Shown in pieces: positions 53,121-64,000 of a stretch of 64,000 nucleotides of DNA. The notes under the pieces were generated by a model. That model saw only the letters and a list, made by a program, of their open reading frames with translations. It was not told the origin of the DNA and made no database searches. The first letter of the stretch is position 1; the number at the start of each line of letters is the position of its first letter. Both the position numbers and the translations under genes were made by a program. The DNA is from Tritrichomonas musculus (Eukaryota; Parabasalia; Tritrichomonadida; Tritrichomonadidae). The stretch lies in contig JAPFFF010000014.1 in assembly GCA_039105265.1 (NCBI GenBank), positions 3,754,691 to 3,818,690 on the forward strand. The letters run 5' to 3'.

Positions 53121-53138
53121 TATGGGAATTATTTATGT
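53104..53138. repeat. Palindrome centre: two element ends meeting around one base
   Basis: Seventeen bases (ending AATTCCCAT) and their exact complement (ATGGGAATT and following) are separated by the single T at 53121, which is the axis of symmetry of the whole 24-kb structure. Confidence 0.95.
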
Positions 53139-54240
53139 GCACCCAAAATGCACCCCGGCCAAATAGGTATTCAAAAAATGCACCCCAAATCGGTTTTGCA
53201 CCCAAATTTTATTATTGCACCTATTTTGCACCCAAATAAACTAAATAAAAAGTGGTTTGCTTATACAAAATTTTTCTATCTTCATTTCTAACTTTTTTGG
53301 CTCAAAATCCTTTATAAAGTATTTTATTTCTGGTAATTTGCTTTGTTTACCGTGGAATCTATTGTTCTGTCTCTTTTTCATCCTTTTTTTTGCAAATATT
53401 CAAATATTATATAATTTTCATAATAATTCAATTTATTGGTTTAAAATGGTTGTTTATAATATACTTAATTATTCTGTCATATGAAAATTTAGAAGCTAGC
53501 TGAGAGTAAAAAAATATTTGTGTTTTAAAATTGTTATAATCTACCTCAGAATATATTGAAAGAATAAAAAAAAATCCATATTTTGAATACTCTGATTTGA
53601 ATGCTCTCACAAAAATATAAAATTTGATATAAATATTAATTTTAAACGGATATTTAAGATTTTAAAACGATTTTCTTAAAGAACAAAGTGAGATTAATAT
53701 CAAGCAAAGATGCAGAATGAGGCTTGATATTATAAATTTATTTTAGTATAATAATTTTTTTGTTTTTTCAATTTTTTTTATATAATTTAAAACGATCAAC
53801 TTAAAAATACTCAAAAAATAAAAAGATCAATTAAATTATTAATAAATCATTATGTAGATATAAATTGTTATAACCTTTTTTTTGTTTTTTCAATTTTTTT
53901 TTATATAATTTAAAACGATCAACTTAAAAATACTCAAAAAATAAAAAGATCAATTAAATTATTAATAAATCATTATGTAGATATAAATTGTTATAACCTT
54001 TTTTTTGTTTTTTCAATTTTTTTTTATATAATTTAAAACGATCAACTAAAAAATACTCAAAAAATAAAAGGATCAATTAAATTATTAATAAATCATTATG
54101 TAGATATAAATTGTTATAACCTTTTTTTTGTTTTTTCAATTTTTTTTTATATAATTTAAAACGATCAACTAAAAAATACTCAAAAAATAAAAAGATCAAT
54201 TATATTATTAATAAATAATTATTTAGATGTCGAATATAAT
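53122..54240 (+). repeat. MULE copy 2, terminal inverted repeat nearest the centre
   Basis: Mirror of 52002-53120. It is colinear with the left repeat of copy 1 but shares the T at 53660 with the other inner repeat. The ~122-bp array lies at 53740-54225. Confidence 0.92.
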
Positions 54241-55722
54241 AACTATTTATTTTTTTCCTTCAAAAATTCAGACAATCATCAAAAACAAAAAAAAAAAAAA
54301 GTGAAATTAAGGAAAATGATTTATTCACAAAGAAGTACAATCAGAATTATTATTAAAAATTTATTTCAGATTCATCAATTCTTTTTTTTTTCTAAAAAAT
54401 ATCAAACAATCTCGATAAAAAAGTGAACTTATTTAAAATGTTATACAAAATAAGAAATGTACTAAAAATAGTTATTAGAAATTGATATAAATCGTATAAA
54501 ATCTTTCATCCTTAAAAAATTATTGAAATCTTCATTAAAAAAAAGTGAGCTTAAGGGTACTCTCAAATTTCTTTCAATTTTTGAGCAAAAACAATTTTTT
54601 AAAAAAAGAGGATTTTCCTTGATTTTTTGGTAAATATAAAAAGAACACCAAATATTATCAGAAGAATTTTTTTATTTGGCTCTATCTTTTAAAATGAGCA
54701 AAAAGATATCTTTAATTTTTCAAATAACAATCCAAAAATAAAATCCTCAGGCCAATCATAATATTTTAAAGTATTAAATATATTTCTTAATAAAAAGTAG
54801 ATAAATTCCAATTTTATAAAAAAAATCCATTTTTGTTTTTTTGTAATTCAAAATTTGAAATGTACACAAATTTGAGATAATTATTATTTTTATATTTTTA
54901 TATTCACAAATTTGAAAAGGAAAAAAAATCATATATTTTTTCAATTTCTCGAAAAATTAACTATGTATTTCATCAAACGAACAGTTGCAAAGGTTATTTA
55001 TGAAATTATATTTTTGTTTGTTTGTTTATTTCAGTGTATTATTGACAGTTTTTCTCATATTAGTATTAAAACGTATGATTGATGAATTCAAAATTCCTCA
55101 GGCCAAAACTAATATTTTTATGTATATAATCTATAAAAATAGAAATATATTTGTATCTTCAAAATTCGTAGAGTTCTTGAATGTTGATCACTTATTTCTA
55201 TTAAAATACCTTTTTAAAAGTTTAAAACATATAAATACATACTTTATAGAATATATATTCATAATTAAAAAATCCTAAAAATGATTTGATCAATAGAAAA
55301 AAGAAAAACAAAACAAAAAAATCAAGTAAAGTATACAATTTATAAATATGACACAAATTAGTAAAAAATAAGTTTTTATTTAATATTTTGATAAATATAA
55401 ACTCAGGATAAAAATTCGTCATACAGAAAATATTTATTTGTACGAAAAACCCAAATGTATTTATTTAATTTAGACATCTAGGTGTAGGATTGATGGAATC
55501 AAAATTCCTCAGGCCAAAACTAATATTTTTATGTTGATATTACATTATTACCTAGACATTTTTCTATTAATTAAATTCGTAGAGATCCTGATATATGATC
55601 AGTTATCAAATTCAATTTTCCATTTTTAACCTATTTTATATATAATTATAGATTCCATAAAATATATATTTCTAAATAAAACATCATAAAAATTCCTTAT
55701 AAAATAAATAAAAGCAAAACAA

Positions 55723-56505
55723 AGAGGTATTCACTTTGAGGATTTTGACTGTATTTTTTAAAAAAAATATAAAAATTAAAACGCATTTATTTAATAAATG
55801 ATACATTAAAAATTGCAAAATTATTTATGCGCTGGTTTTTGAGAAAATTCGATTTTATAAAAAAAATTATTTTTTTCAATGTTTATGAGCCATTCAAAAC
55901 CGTAAAATATCGTAGAAAAAAATTGAAAGAAAAATGTTCCAAAATGCCACTTTAATTTTATTAAAAATTTTGAATATTTTTGTAATTATATGTACGTTAA
56001 AAAACGTTTATTTTTTATTTTGAGTCTAATAAATGAAACATATTTTCCAAAAAATTGGCCGCATAAAATCACTAATGCTTCTAGGAATAAATTCTCATGG
56101 CCAATATAATCATTATATTAAAGATGTAGAATCATATAAAGACAATTTTTGAAGTTATCATCTGTTTTTCTTTAAAAATGCTTTTTGGGTTTGAAAGTAT
56201 GAAGAATGCAGATTTTGCAGTTTCTGAATTAGGAAATAATTAGAAATTTTCATTTATTGTGACAATACTTTGGAATAATGAAGATATCCAAAATATATTC
56301 GATGTTATAAATAAAATGATATAATTATATTGTTAACTAAAATATGATTTTTTCTTCAATTTAATATTCAAATCGTCATTTAAACATTTTATAGATTATT
56401 TTGATGATAAAAAGAAATAAAAATAATCTGTATTTAGCTCAAAAAATTAAAAATACATTTTAAAGAAGAAAAATGACCGTTAAGTCACTTAAGGTGAATA
56501 CCTCT
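55723..56505. mobile_element. hAT-type MITE, mirror copy
   Basis: Mirror of 49737-50519, with the same termini and 8-bp duplication. Confidence 0.8.
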
Positions 56506-58367
56506 CAAAACAAACGAAAAAAATCAAGTAAACTATTCAATTTTCAAATCTGACACGAAATACTAAATAATAAGTATTTTTTTAATATTTTGATAAATAT
56601 AAACTCAGCGTAAAAATTCGTTACAGCTCGCATTTATTACTGTTGCAAAAAATCACAGTAATAAAGAAATTTTGAAAATTTTAAAATAATTTTAAAAAAA
56701 TGAAAAATTTAAAGAATATTATAATAGAATATATTATATAATGCATATAAATTAAATATTAAAAAATATTGATATATAATATCTAAATTTATTTCAAAAA
56801 TTATAAAAAAAGATTATTATTTTGTAATACAAAAAGTTCTATCTTTATTCATTCAATTTATCTTTTCATTTTAAAAAAGTGGATCTTTGAATGATTCAAT
56901 TTTGTCAAAAAAAAATTAATTTGTTAAGATATTTAAAGGTCAAAATTATTAGCCTTTAGAAAGGTGAAAAAGTTCTAATTACTGCGGTTTGGCGGTTACA
57001 GTAATAAGGAATTCAATTTTATTTGACCTATAATAGGTGAATAATGATCGCTTATTACTGCATTTTGGCGGTTATAGTAATAAGGAATTCAATCTTATTT
57101 GGCCTTAGTATAAGGTCAAAAAAAATCTGTTTTAATCTACAAGGTCAATAATTCACTATATTTTTATCACAAAATTGATAATAAAAAAGAATCAGCATTC
57201 ATAAAATATTCAATCACTTCTATCAATTTTTTTTCATTAAATAATTAAAAACCTCAGAATATATTCAATATCTATAATCAATTTACTATAAAGGAAAAAT
57301 AACTCATTCTCACAATATATTCAATGAGCTCATTCAATAAATTTTTTTTATATAATTAATTTATTATGAATTTATACTAAAAATATGAAGTGAATATGAT
57401 AATAATTTTTCTATATTTTGAGAGAATACTTATTTAATTATTAATTTTTTAAAATTTAGGCATCGAACTTCAAAGTGCAGTAATAAGAAGCAAAAAAATT
57501 GAATGAGTGAAGAGTAATAATTTCTACCTATAAAATTCGTCATACAGAAAATTTTTATTTGTACGAAAAGTGAAAGGGTTTTTTTCTCATTATATATTCT
57601 AAGCGTATAACTGATGGATTCAAAATTCCTCAGGCCAAAACTAATAAAATATAGTTAATATTTGATAGGGTAAGCAATAAAGTTGTATTCACAAAATTCA
57701 CCGAGATCATGTGATATGATCAGTTATTGAATTAAATTTCCTCTTTTTCTCATATCATATCTATAAATACAAACTTTATCAAATATATTTTCATAAGTTA
57801 AAAATCAAAAAAATGATTCAGTCAATGAAAAAATGCAAAAACAAGCTACAAATGCAAGTAAAGTACACAATTTTCAAATCAGACACAAATTAGTAAAAAA
57901 TAAGTATTTATTAAATATTTTGATAATTATAAACTCAGAATAAAAATTCATCATACAAAAAACTTTTATTTTTATGAAATACAAAAATGTTTTCTAAATA
58001 TTTGATATCTCAGTGAATAATTGTAGATTTAAAAAATCCTCAGGCCAATATTCTTATGTTCGCATAAAAAATATAAATGCCTCAAAAAAATCTAACTACA
58101 GATGATATTCATGGAAATTCAAAAAAATCGTCTTTTTTTCGATCACATTCAAATTTGAAAAATCTCACAAAATTCAAAGAAAAATGTTTTTATATTCTCA
58201 AAATTGAAAAGCAAATAATCTATATAAAAACCTCAGAATGTATACCCTTAATTAAAATGTAGATAATAACGAACTTTCAAAATTGTATAAATGTTAATAA
58301 AATAATAAAGTTTTTTAAAAAAAAGAGAAAAAAAAAAAAAAAAAGATATTTTGAAAAATTGAGAATT

Positions 58368-60227
58368 CTAAATCTTATTCATATTGTTATTAAACCAACT
58401 ACGAACCTGAGTTTTTGTTATGTTTGGTGAAATTTCTTGTATTTTGGTAAATGTTTCTGATAATATTCTTTTTCTTTCTGTCGATCGTCCTGGAGCATTT
58501 CTGTAATTGATTAAGTTTTCTTGTAGTATTTGTTGAGCTTCTGTAGGTATTGTTTTGATGTGAACCTTTGGTATTGAATAGGCTTCGTTAACTAGTCTTA
58601 TTTCTTGCGCATTTTCCAGTTCGTTTATTTCTTCTATAATAGTTTTGTCATCTGTATCGTCTTCTTCTACTATATCTGTTATTTCATTTTTGTCATCATC
58701 AAATAAAAGTTCATTATTTAATCTTTGATCATATTTTTCTATACTTGTATCTGAATTTGTATTTTTTTTTTGTTTGTACCCAGCTCTTCGTAAGTCTGTT
58801 ATAAAATTTTTAAAAATTTGTATAAAAGTATCTTCGTCAATTCTTTTTATTTCTGTGTCATCTATTTCTTTCAATTCGTATCTGAGATGATCTTCTTCTT
58901 CGATTTGTTGTATTATTTCTTCGAAATTTGCTAATGTAGGATGATGTCCAATTCGATCTTTCAATTTTGCATTATGACTTTCGGCTACGTTATTTGTAAT
59001 AATATCTTTATTAATTTTATTATAAACATTCCAATCATTGAACCTATATTTATTTTTAAAATTATACTCAAAATAAAGTGAAAATTGATCTGTGATTTCC
59101 CATTGAGATAATACTTTGATAACTGTATTTAATAACCTTTCTGAAATAAATGGTAGTAAATAACTGATATTCTTTAACTTATCTAAAAATTCAAATTTCT
59201 GATATTTATCGAAATACCTTCTCATTATTTGTGAAAAATGAAAATAACAATACTGAAAAATATGAGTTTCATTCATTAAAATTTTTTTGACAGCATTTGA
59301 TTCTCCAAGTTCGAAATCTGTAATAAAAGTAGCTCCATTTTGAAATCCTTTTTTAATTGAATTTATAAACATCAAAAAAGCAAGTTCATAAGTCTTTTTT
59401 TCTTTGTTTGGTAATAAAAAATGAGCCAATGGAATATTCATGTGTTCAGTTCGTCCTAAAAGCACCAAAACCTGTTCAAATCCATCTGGAGTAACATCGA
59501 AAGTTCCATCGATAAAAATAAATGAAGATTTTTGAATTAATGACTGTTGAAATTTTGAACTATAACAAATAAATAAATTCTTTCCAACCGGAAAATTTGA
59601 ACAACGGAATTTAAAAAGTTCGAAATCCGTTTTACGATTTGTTTGTCTTATCTTTCCAAAATCAGTATCAATTATTTTGTTATCTCTATTTAATTTTGAC
59701 CATTGATTATAAACAATTCTTTGAGAAATTGGTATTTTACTCTCTTCTTCATTGTTTTCACTGTTTATTTTTTTTGTCAATTGTGTTATTATTTGGCTTT
59801 GGGTTGGTCGAGGCATTTGAGAGTAATAAATTTCATCTATTTTGCTTTTGAGTTCAGAATCTTTTATAAACTTATTTGTTGTTCCTATTTCTTTTATACA
59901 ATTATGTTGAACATTCATTTGTATAATTTGTCCAAGCTTAACTTCTTCTTCATTCTCTGTTTTTTTTACAACTTCAAAGGAAACTAAAATATATGCAGGA
60001 CACCTTTCTTCGATTTTTTTATGCCTATTATAACCATTCTCGCAAACATATTTGAAATGTTGTGTTTTTTTTAAATATTTAACATATTTGTAATTGTATT
60101 GATTGAAACTGAGAATAAATGGTGCACCATTTGGCCTAAATGAAGTATTTTGTTGAAGCTTTTCTATGATATTCATTTTGTTAAAAATTAAACGTTTTTG
60201 TGTCAATTTTTTGAATTGGATATTCAT
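58368..60227 (-). CDS. MULE transposase, mirror copy
   Basis: A 619-codon frame whose translation is the same as that of 46015-47874, including the FLYWCH-like finger, the DDE residues and the homeodomain-like tail. Both copies are intact, so either could supply transposase. Confidence 0.92.
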   Translation of the reverse strand: MNIQFKKLTQKRLIFNKMNIIEKLQQNTSFRPNGAPFILSFNQYNYKYVKYLKKTQHFKYVCENGYNRHKKIEERCPAYILVSFEVVKKTENEEEVKLGQIIQMNVQHNCIKEIGTTNKFIKDSELKSKIDEIYYSQMPRPTQSQIITQLTKKINSENNEEESKIPISQRIVYNQWSKLNRDNKIIDTDFGKIRQTNRKTDFELFKFRCSNFPVGKNLFICYSSKFQQSLIQKSSFIFIDGTFDVTPDGFEQVLVLLGRTEHMNIPLAHFLLPNKEKKTYELAFLMFINSIKKGFQNGATFITDFELGESNAVKKILMNETHIFQYCYFHFSQIMRRYFDKYQKFEFLDKLKNISYLLPFISERLLNTVIKVLSQWEITDQFSLYFEYNFKNKYRFNDWNVYNKINKDIITNNVAESHNAKLKDRIGHHPTLANFEEIIQQIEEEDHLRYELKEIDDTEIKRIDEDTFIQIFKNFITDLRRAGYKQKKNTNSDTSIEKYDQRLNNELLFDDDKNEITDIVEEDDTDDKTIIEEINELENAQEIRLVNEAYSIPKVHIKTIPTEAQQILQENLINYRNAPGRSTERKRILSETFTKIQEISPNITKTQVRSWFNNNMNKI

Positions 60228-60291
60228 TCAATAAATAATTTGTAAATTATTTAAATATAAAATTGTTTTAGCTCAAAATCTATCGTTAAAT

Positions 60292-61374
60292 TTACAACAT
60301 ATAATGGAATAAACAATAATTTAACATCATAATGCAGTATATTAACATAATAATGATGTATATTAGCATTATTATACAATGTATTAACATTATGATGCAG
60401 TATATTAACATTATGATGCAGTATATTAACATAATAATGATGTATATTAACATAATAATGATGTATATTAACATAATAATGATGTATATTAACATTATAA
60501 TTTAATATATTAACATCATAATTCAATAATCTAGCATCATGATACTTTACATTGACATCACAATGCAGTATATTAACATCATAATGATGTATATTAACAT
60601 AATAATGATGTATATTAACATAATAATGATGTATATTAACATAATAATGATGTATATTAACATAATAATGATGTATATTAGCATTATTATGCAATGTATT
60701 ATCATTATGATGCTGTATATTAACATTATAATGCAGTATATTAACATTATAATTTAATATATTAACATCATAATTCAATATTCTAGCATCATGATACTGT
60801 ACATTGACATCATAATGCTGTATATTAACATTATAATGCAGTATATTAACATTATGATGCAGTATATTAACATTATGATGCTGTATATTAACATTATAAT
60901 GCAGTATATTAGCATTGTAATGAAGTATATTAACATAATAATGATGTACATTAGCATTATAATTTAATATATTAGCATCATAATTCAATAATCTAGCATC
61001 ATGATACTGTACATTGACATCACAATACAGTATATTAACATCATAATAATGTATATTAACATAATAATGATGTATATTAGCATTATTATGCAATGTATTA
61101 TCATTATGATGCAGTATATTAACATTATTATGCAATGTATTAACATTATAATTCAATATATTAACAATATAATACAATAATCTAACATCATAATACAATG
61201 CATTAACTCTATAATTTAATATATTAACATCATAATTCAATAATCTAGCATCATGATACTGTACATTGACATCATAATGCAGTATATTAACATAATAATG
61301 ATGTATATTAACATTATGATGCAGTATATTTTCATTATGATGCAGTATATTAACATTGTAATGAAGTATATTAA
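60292..61374 (-). repeat. 21-bp minisatellite, mirror copy
   Basis: Mirror of 44868-45950. It has the same number and order of unit variants as far as I compared, although such arrays normally change length quickly. Confidence 0.85.
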
Positions 61375-62621
61375 CATTTGAGTAAGTTTTTTGGGCAAGG
61401 CTTGCTAGTTACCTAACCAGAAAGGTCCACACTTTTTGAATAAAAAATGCAAATTCAACTTTATAAAAAAACAAAAGTGCACAAAAAATTCAGAAATGCT
61501 ATATTAGCTTTTTCAATTATTAACCGTTTTTATCTTCGAATAGAACGTTTAATTTGCATTCTCAATGTCTTTAGCGGCATCTTACTATATTTATATTCAA
61601 GTTAACTTTTATTCTTTCTAATTCCTGATAGTTTTTATTAGATTTATTTTAGAAGACTACTAATCCCAGATTGTTATTCTCAAGTCGTTATCCATGAATT
61701 ACTTATCATCATGAAAGTTAGTGAATATTCACTTAATTTAGTATAAAGAAATATTAACAGATTTTCATATATCAAATAGTGCTATATCTAGTTATGAGGG
61801 CACTGAGATCTTTCTAGTGCATCTATCAAAATAATCACTACCACTAATCATATTATCTTAAGAGCTGGTGGAATCGGCTGTATGAAATTAAGCATTGATG
61901 ATTTTGCCTGTATATAGCATTTATGAAATCAAAAAAATATAAACCAAATTGCAGAAAACTCACATATAAAAGAAGAACAAATTACAAAAAAAAAAAAAAA
62001 AAAAAAAATACTTTATATTCCACTATTGAGAGGACAAACGAAGCTTTAGATTTACTCAAAGGCAGAATTAAAAAATAAGAGACAGAGAGTACGAGCTTAA
62101 AGAATAAAAGCAGCTTTTGAAACCAGATTTTATTCCATCAAAGAGAATAATCAAATACAACCAGTTAATCAAATACAAACGAATATGCATTTATCTATTC
62201 TAGTGAGGTAATACAGCTTCACTTTTCAGCAGGACATTTATTTTTCACGGTTATCTTTTTTTTTTCATTCAATAAAATATATCAGGGCACAGTATCTCAA
62301 AAGATATTACAGATTTATGTGGAATATGATCAGGGTGAAAGTTTAACAACTCAATATTTTTATATTCCATCATCACTTTGTTTCAATAACAATTTGATTG
62401 CCTTTGCTCAAGTTACTATGATTAATACTACACAAATTTAATAAATATTCTCAGCACATTTTTTCCTAAAGGTATTATGGAAGTAGTAGATCATAAATAT
62501 AATGAGATCATTAGGAACCAGTAGATGAATAAAACAATTTTTTTGCAGAAACCGTTAGAGAAATAATAGGGGCTGATATGATTTGTAGGTCGTCAAGAGA
62601 CCTTAGCTTATCATATATGAT
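61375..62621. other. 1.2-kb block interrupting the minisatellite, mirror copy
   Basis: Mirror of 43621-44867. Here the coding-like pieces read on the plus strand. Unassigned. Confidence 0.4.
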
Positions 62622-62987
62622 TTTCAATATATCAACATTATATTAAATATTTGTTTGATATATTAACATTGTATTGAAGAGTATTAACATTATAATGAAG
62701 TATATAAACATTATAATTCAATAATCTAACATCATAATGCAGTACATATTCAATATATTATATCATATTAACATTAATATCCAATAAACTAACATCATAA
62801 TACAGTATTTTAACATCATAATGAAGTACATTATCATTTTAATGTAGTACATTTACATTATATTGAAGCATACTAACATTATAATTCAATAAACTAACAT
62901 CGTATTGAAGTTTATTATCAGTATAATGCTATACATTATCAATACAATCCTATACATTATCAATATAATGCTATATATTAACTATAT
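62622..62987 (-). repeat. 21-bp-type minisatellite, outer segment, mirror copy
   Basis: Mirror of 43255-43620. Confidence 0.8.
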
Positions 62988-63040
62988 CATGTCCTACTTA
63001 GAAAAAAAAATATATTAAAAATATCTATTCTTAGTTTTTA

Positions 63041-63070
63041 CTAGATTCTTTTTGAACGCAGTTCAAAAAG
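63041..63070 (-). mobile_element. Helitron-like 3' end, mirror copy
   Basis: CTAG at 63041-63044 in reverse orientation with the same 10-bp hairpin; mirror of 43172-43201. Confidence 0.6.
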
Positions 63071-63463
63071 TGGTGTTGTTTATATAAACGCTTTCAAAAA
63101 GTTTTAAAAAAACAAAAACAAAACAAAACAAAACAAAACAAAACAAAACAAAAAAAAAAAAAAAAAAAAACAAAAAACAAAAACAAAAACAAAAAAAAAA
63201 AAAAAACAATAGTTTTTAGGTGAAAAGTATGTTATAGAATCAAATTTAAGCTTAGAGTATTTGTAATTCTCTTAATTATAATATGCACATACTTTATTCA
63301 TAAAAGCATTCACTAAAAGGTCGATTTCCAAATATTTGGAAATGTGATATGAAAAACATCAAATAGTTGAATACTGTTTAATGATAAAATCAAAGTACAT
63401 TTATATAATAGTTTTTTTTTTTAATATAAAAAAGGATTTTATTGAATGTAAAAAACCATTGAC

Positions 63464-64000
63464 TTATTCATTTTGACATATTTTTGCGATGAAGTTATCA
63501 ATATCTTCACCAAAATAAATTTCAGAATTAGAATAATCTCGAAGTTCAGAAGTAATCTCTGGGATAATTTTATAAATGATAGGATCGCTTGATTTGTATA
63601 TGATCGATACAAATGATTTAAATAATAATGATTTTTTTGAAAAAGGTAGAACATTTATAAATTCAAAAAGTTTATTATAAAATTGAACGAATTTTTGAAT
63701 GTTTTGAATAGGATAACTTATTTCTATAACATCAATGCAATCTGATATAATTTTTTGAAAAAAAATATTATTAGAATCAAAATAACAAAGTTGATCTTGA
63801 ATAAATAGAGAAATATTTTCTGAAATAAAAATTGATTTAATTTGTGAAGATAAATAACAATTTCGAAATAGATTTATTATCAAAAATGATATTTTTGATT
63901 CGTATTTAAAACTTTTTGGATTTGGCAGAGTTGAATTAAAATTCTTAATAATAATACCATTAAAATAAACTTTTAAAAGAGAAAAAAATTGTTGGAATTC
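63464..64000 (-). CDS. Helical (ARM-like) protein in MULE copy 2, N-terminus outside window
   Basis: The frame is open from the stop at 63464 to the window edge and encodes the C-terminal ~179 residues of the same protein as 41580-42779, with no difference seen. The start should lie near 64663 if the symmetry holds. Confidence 0.7.
   Translation of the reverse strand, partial: EFQQFFSLLKVYFNGIIIKNFNSTLPNPKSFKYESKISFLIINLFRNCYLSSQIKSIFISENISLFIQDQLCYFDSNNIFFQKIISDCIDVIEISYPIQNIQKFVQFYNKLFEFINVLPFSKKSLLFKSFVSIIYKSSDPIIYKIIPEITSELRDYSNSEIYFGEDIDNFIAKICQNE

Larger units (their letters stand above)
53122..64000 (-). mobile_element. MULE-type transposon, copy 2, inverted; runs off the window
   Basis: Positions here and in copy 1 sum to 106242 through nearly the whole arm, then to 106243 after the T-run at 43036/63192. 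By eye the arms appear identical apart from that one-base difference, although I checked selected stretches and not every base. By symmetry the copy should end near 65956. Confidence 0.9.

Noticed and set aside
40286-64000. A linear plasmid or viral telomere concatemer as the basis of the palindrome
   Set aside because: Gene content is a MULE transposase and the left end is joined to host DNA; no replication or capsid genes are present. A hairpin intermediate stays possible but unproven.

Overview
The window looks like a chromosome segment of a parabasalid protist, most likely a Tritrichomonas or Trichomonas relative. The evidence is very AT-rich DNA, intronless genes with the standard code, BspA-like leucine-rich repeat and DUF3447-type ankyrin sequences, a Maverick/Polinton, mariner and MULE transposons, and Inr-like TCAC(T/A) motifs just upstream of start codons. 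The species call is inference.

Host genes form two islands. The left island (1-7.5 kb, minus strand) holds a giant ubiquitin-specific protease that runs off the window start and a coiled-coil protein. The central island (28-40.2 kb) holds a CAMK/SNF1-like protein kinase (+), a small coiled-coil protein (-), V-ATPase subunit G (-), the large nuclear cap-binding subunit (-), a class I methyltransferase (-), tRNA-Ala(AGC) (+) and a VPS9-domain protein (-). A dead ankyrin/BspA-like gene lies at 8.2-10.2 kb.

The stretches between are layered transposons. A broken Maverick/Polinton spans 11.17-20.26 kb. It carries a complete-looking mariner, a 2.4-kb inserted element that itself contains a MULE-type and a Tc1-type non-autonomous element, and a small MITE. 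From 20.3 to 28.1 kb there is a Tc1-like fragment followed by MITEs. One TTAA-flanked MITE contains both a 96-bp TA-flanked MITE and a 1650-bp Helitron-like element with its own minisatellite. A LINE-like remnant and a dead mariner lie at 35.4-37.9 kb, next to a tRNA whose 3' end is duplicated 244 bp downstream.

The right 24 kb (40.29-64 kb) is the most striking part. A 12.8-kb MULE-type element with about 1.1-kb terminal inverted repeats is followed immediately by a second, inverted and nearly identical copy. Together they form a giant palindrome centred on base 53121 that continues beyond the window. Each copy encodes a MULE transposase with an N-terminal FLYWCH-like finger and an unexpected homeodomain-like C-terminus. 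Each also carries an unrelated helical protein gene, a 21-bp minisatellite that stays open on both strands, a tandem array with a period near 410 bp, and a Helitron-like 3' end.

All coordinates and matches were read by eye. Family names are recognition from memory and no search was run.
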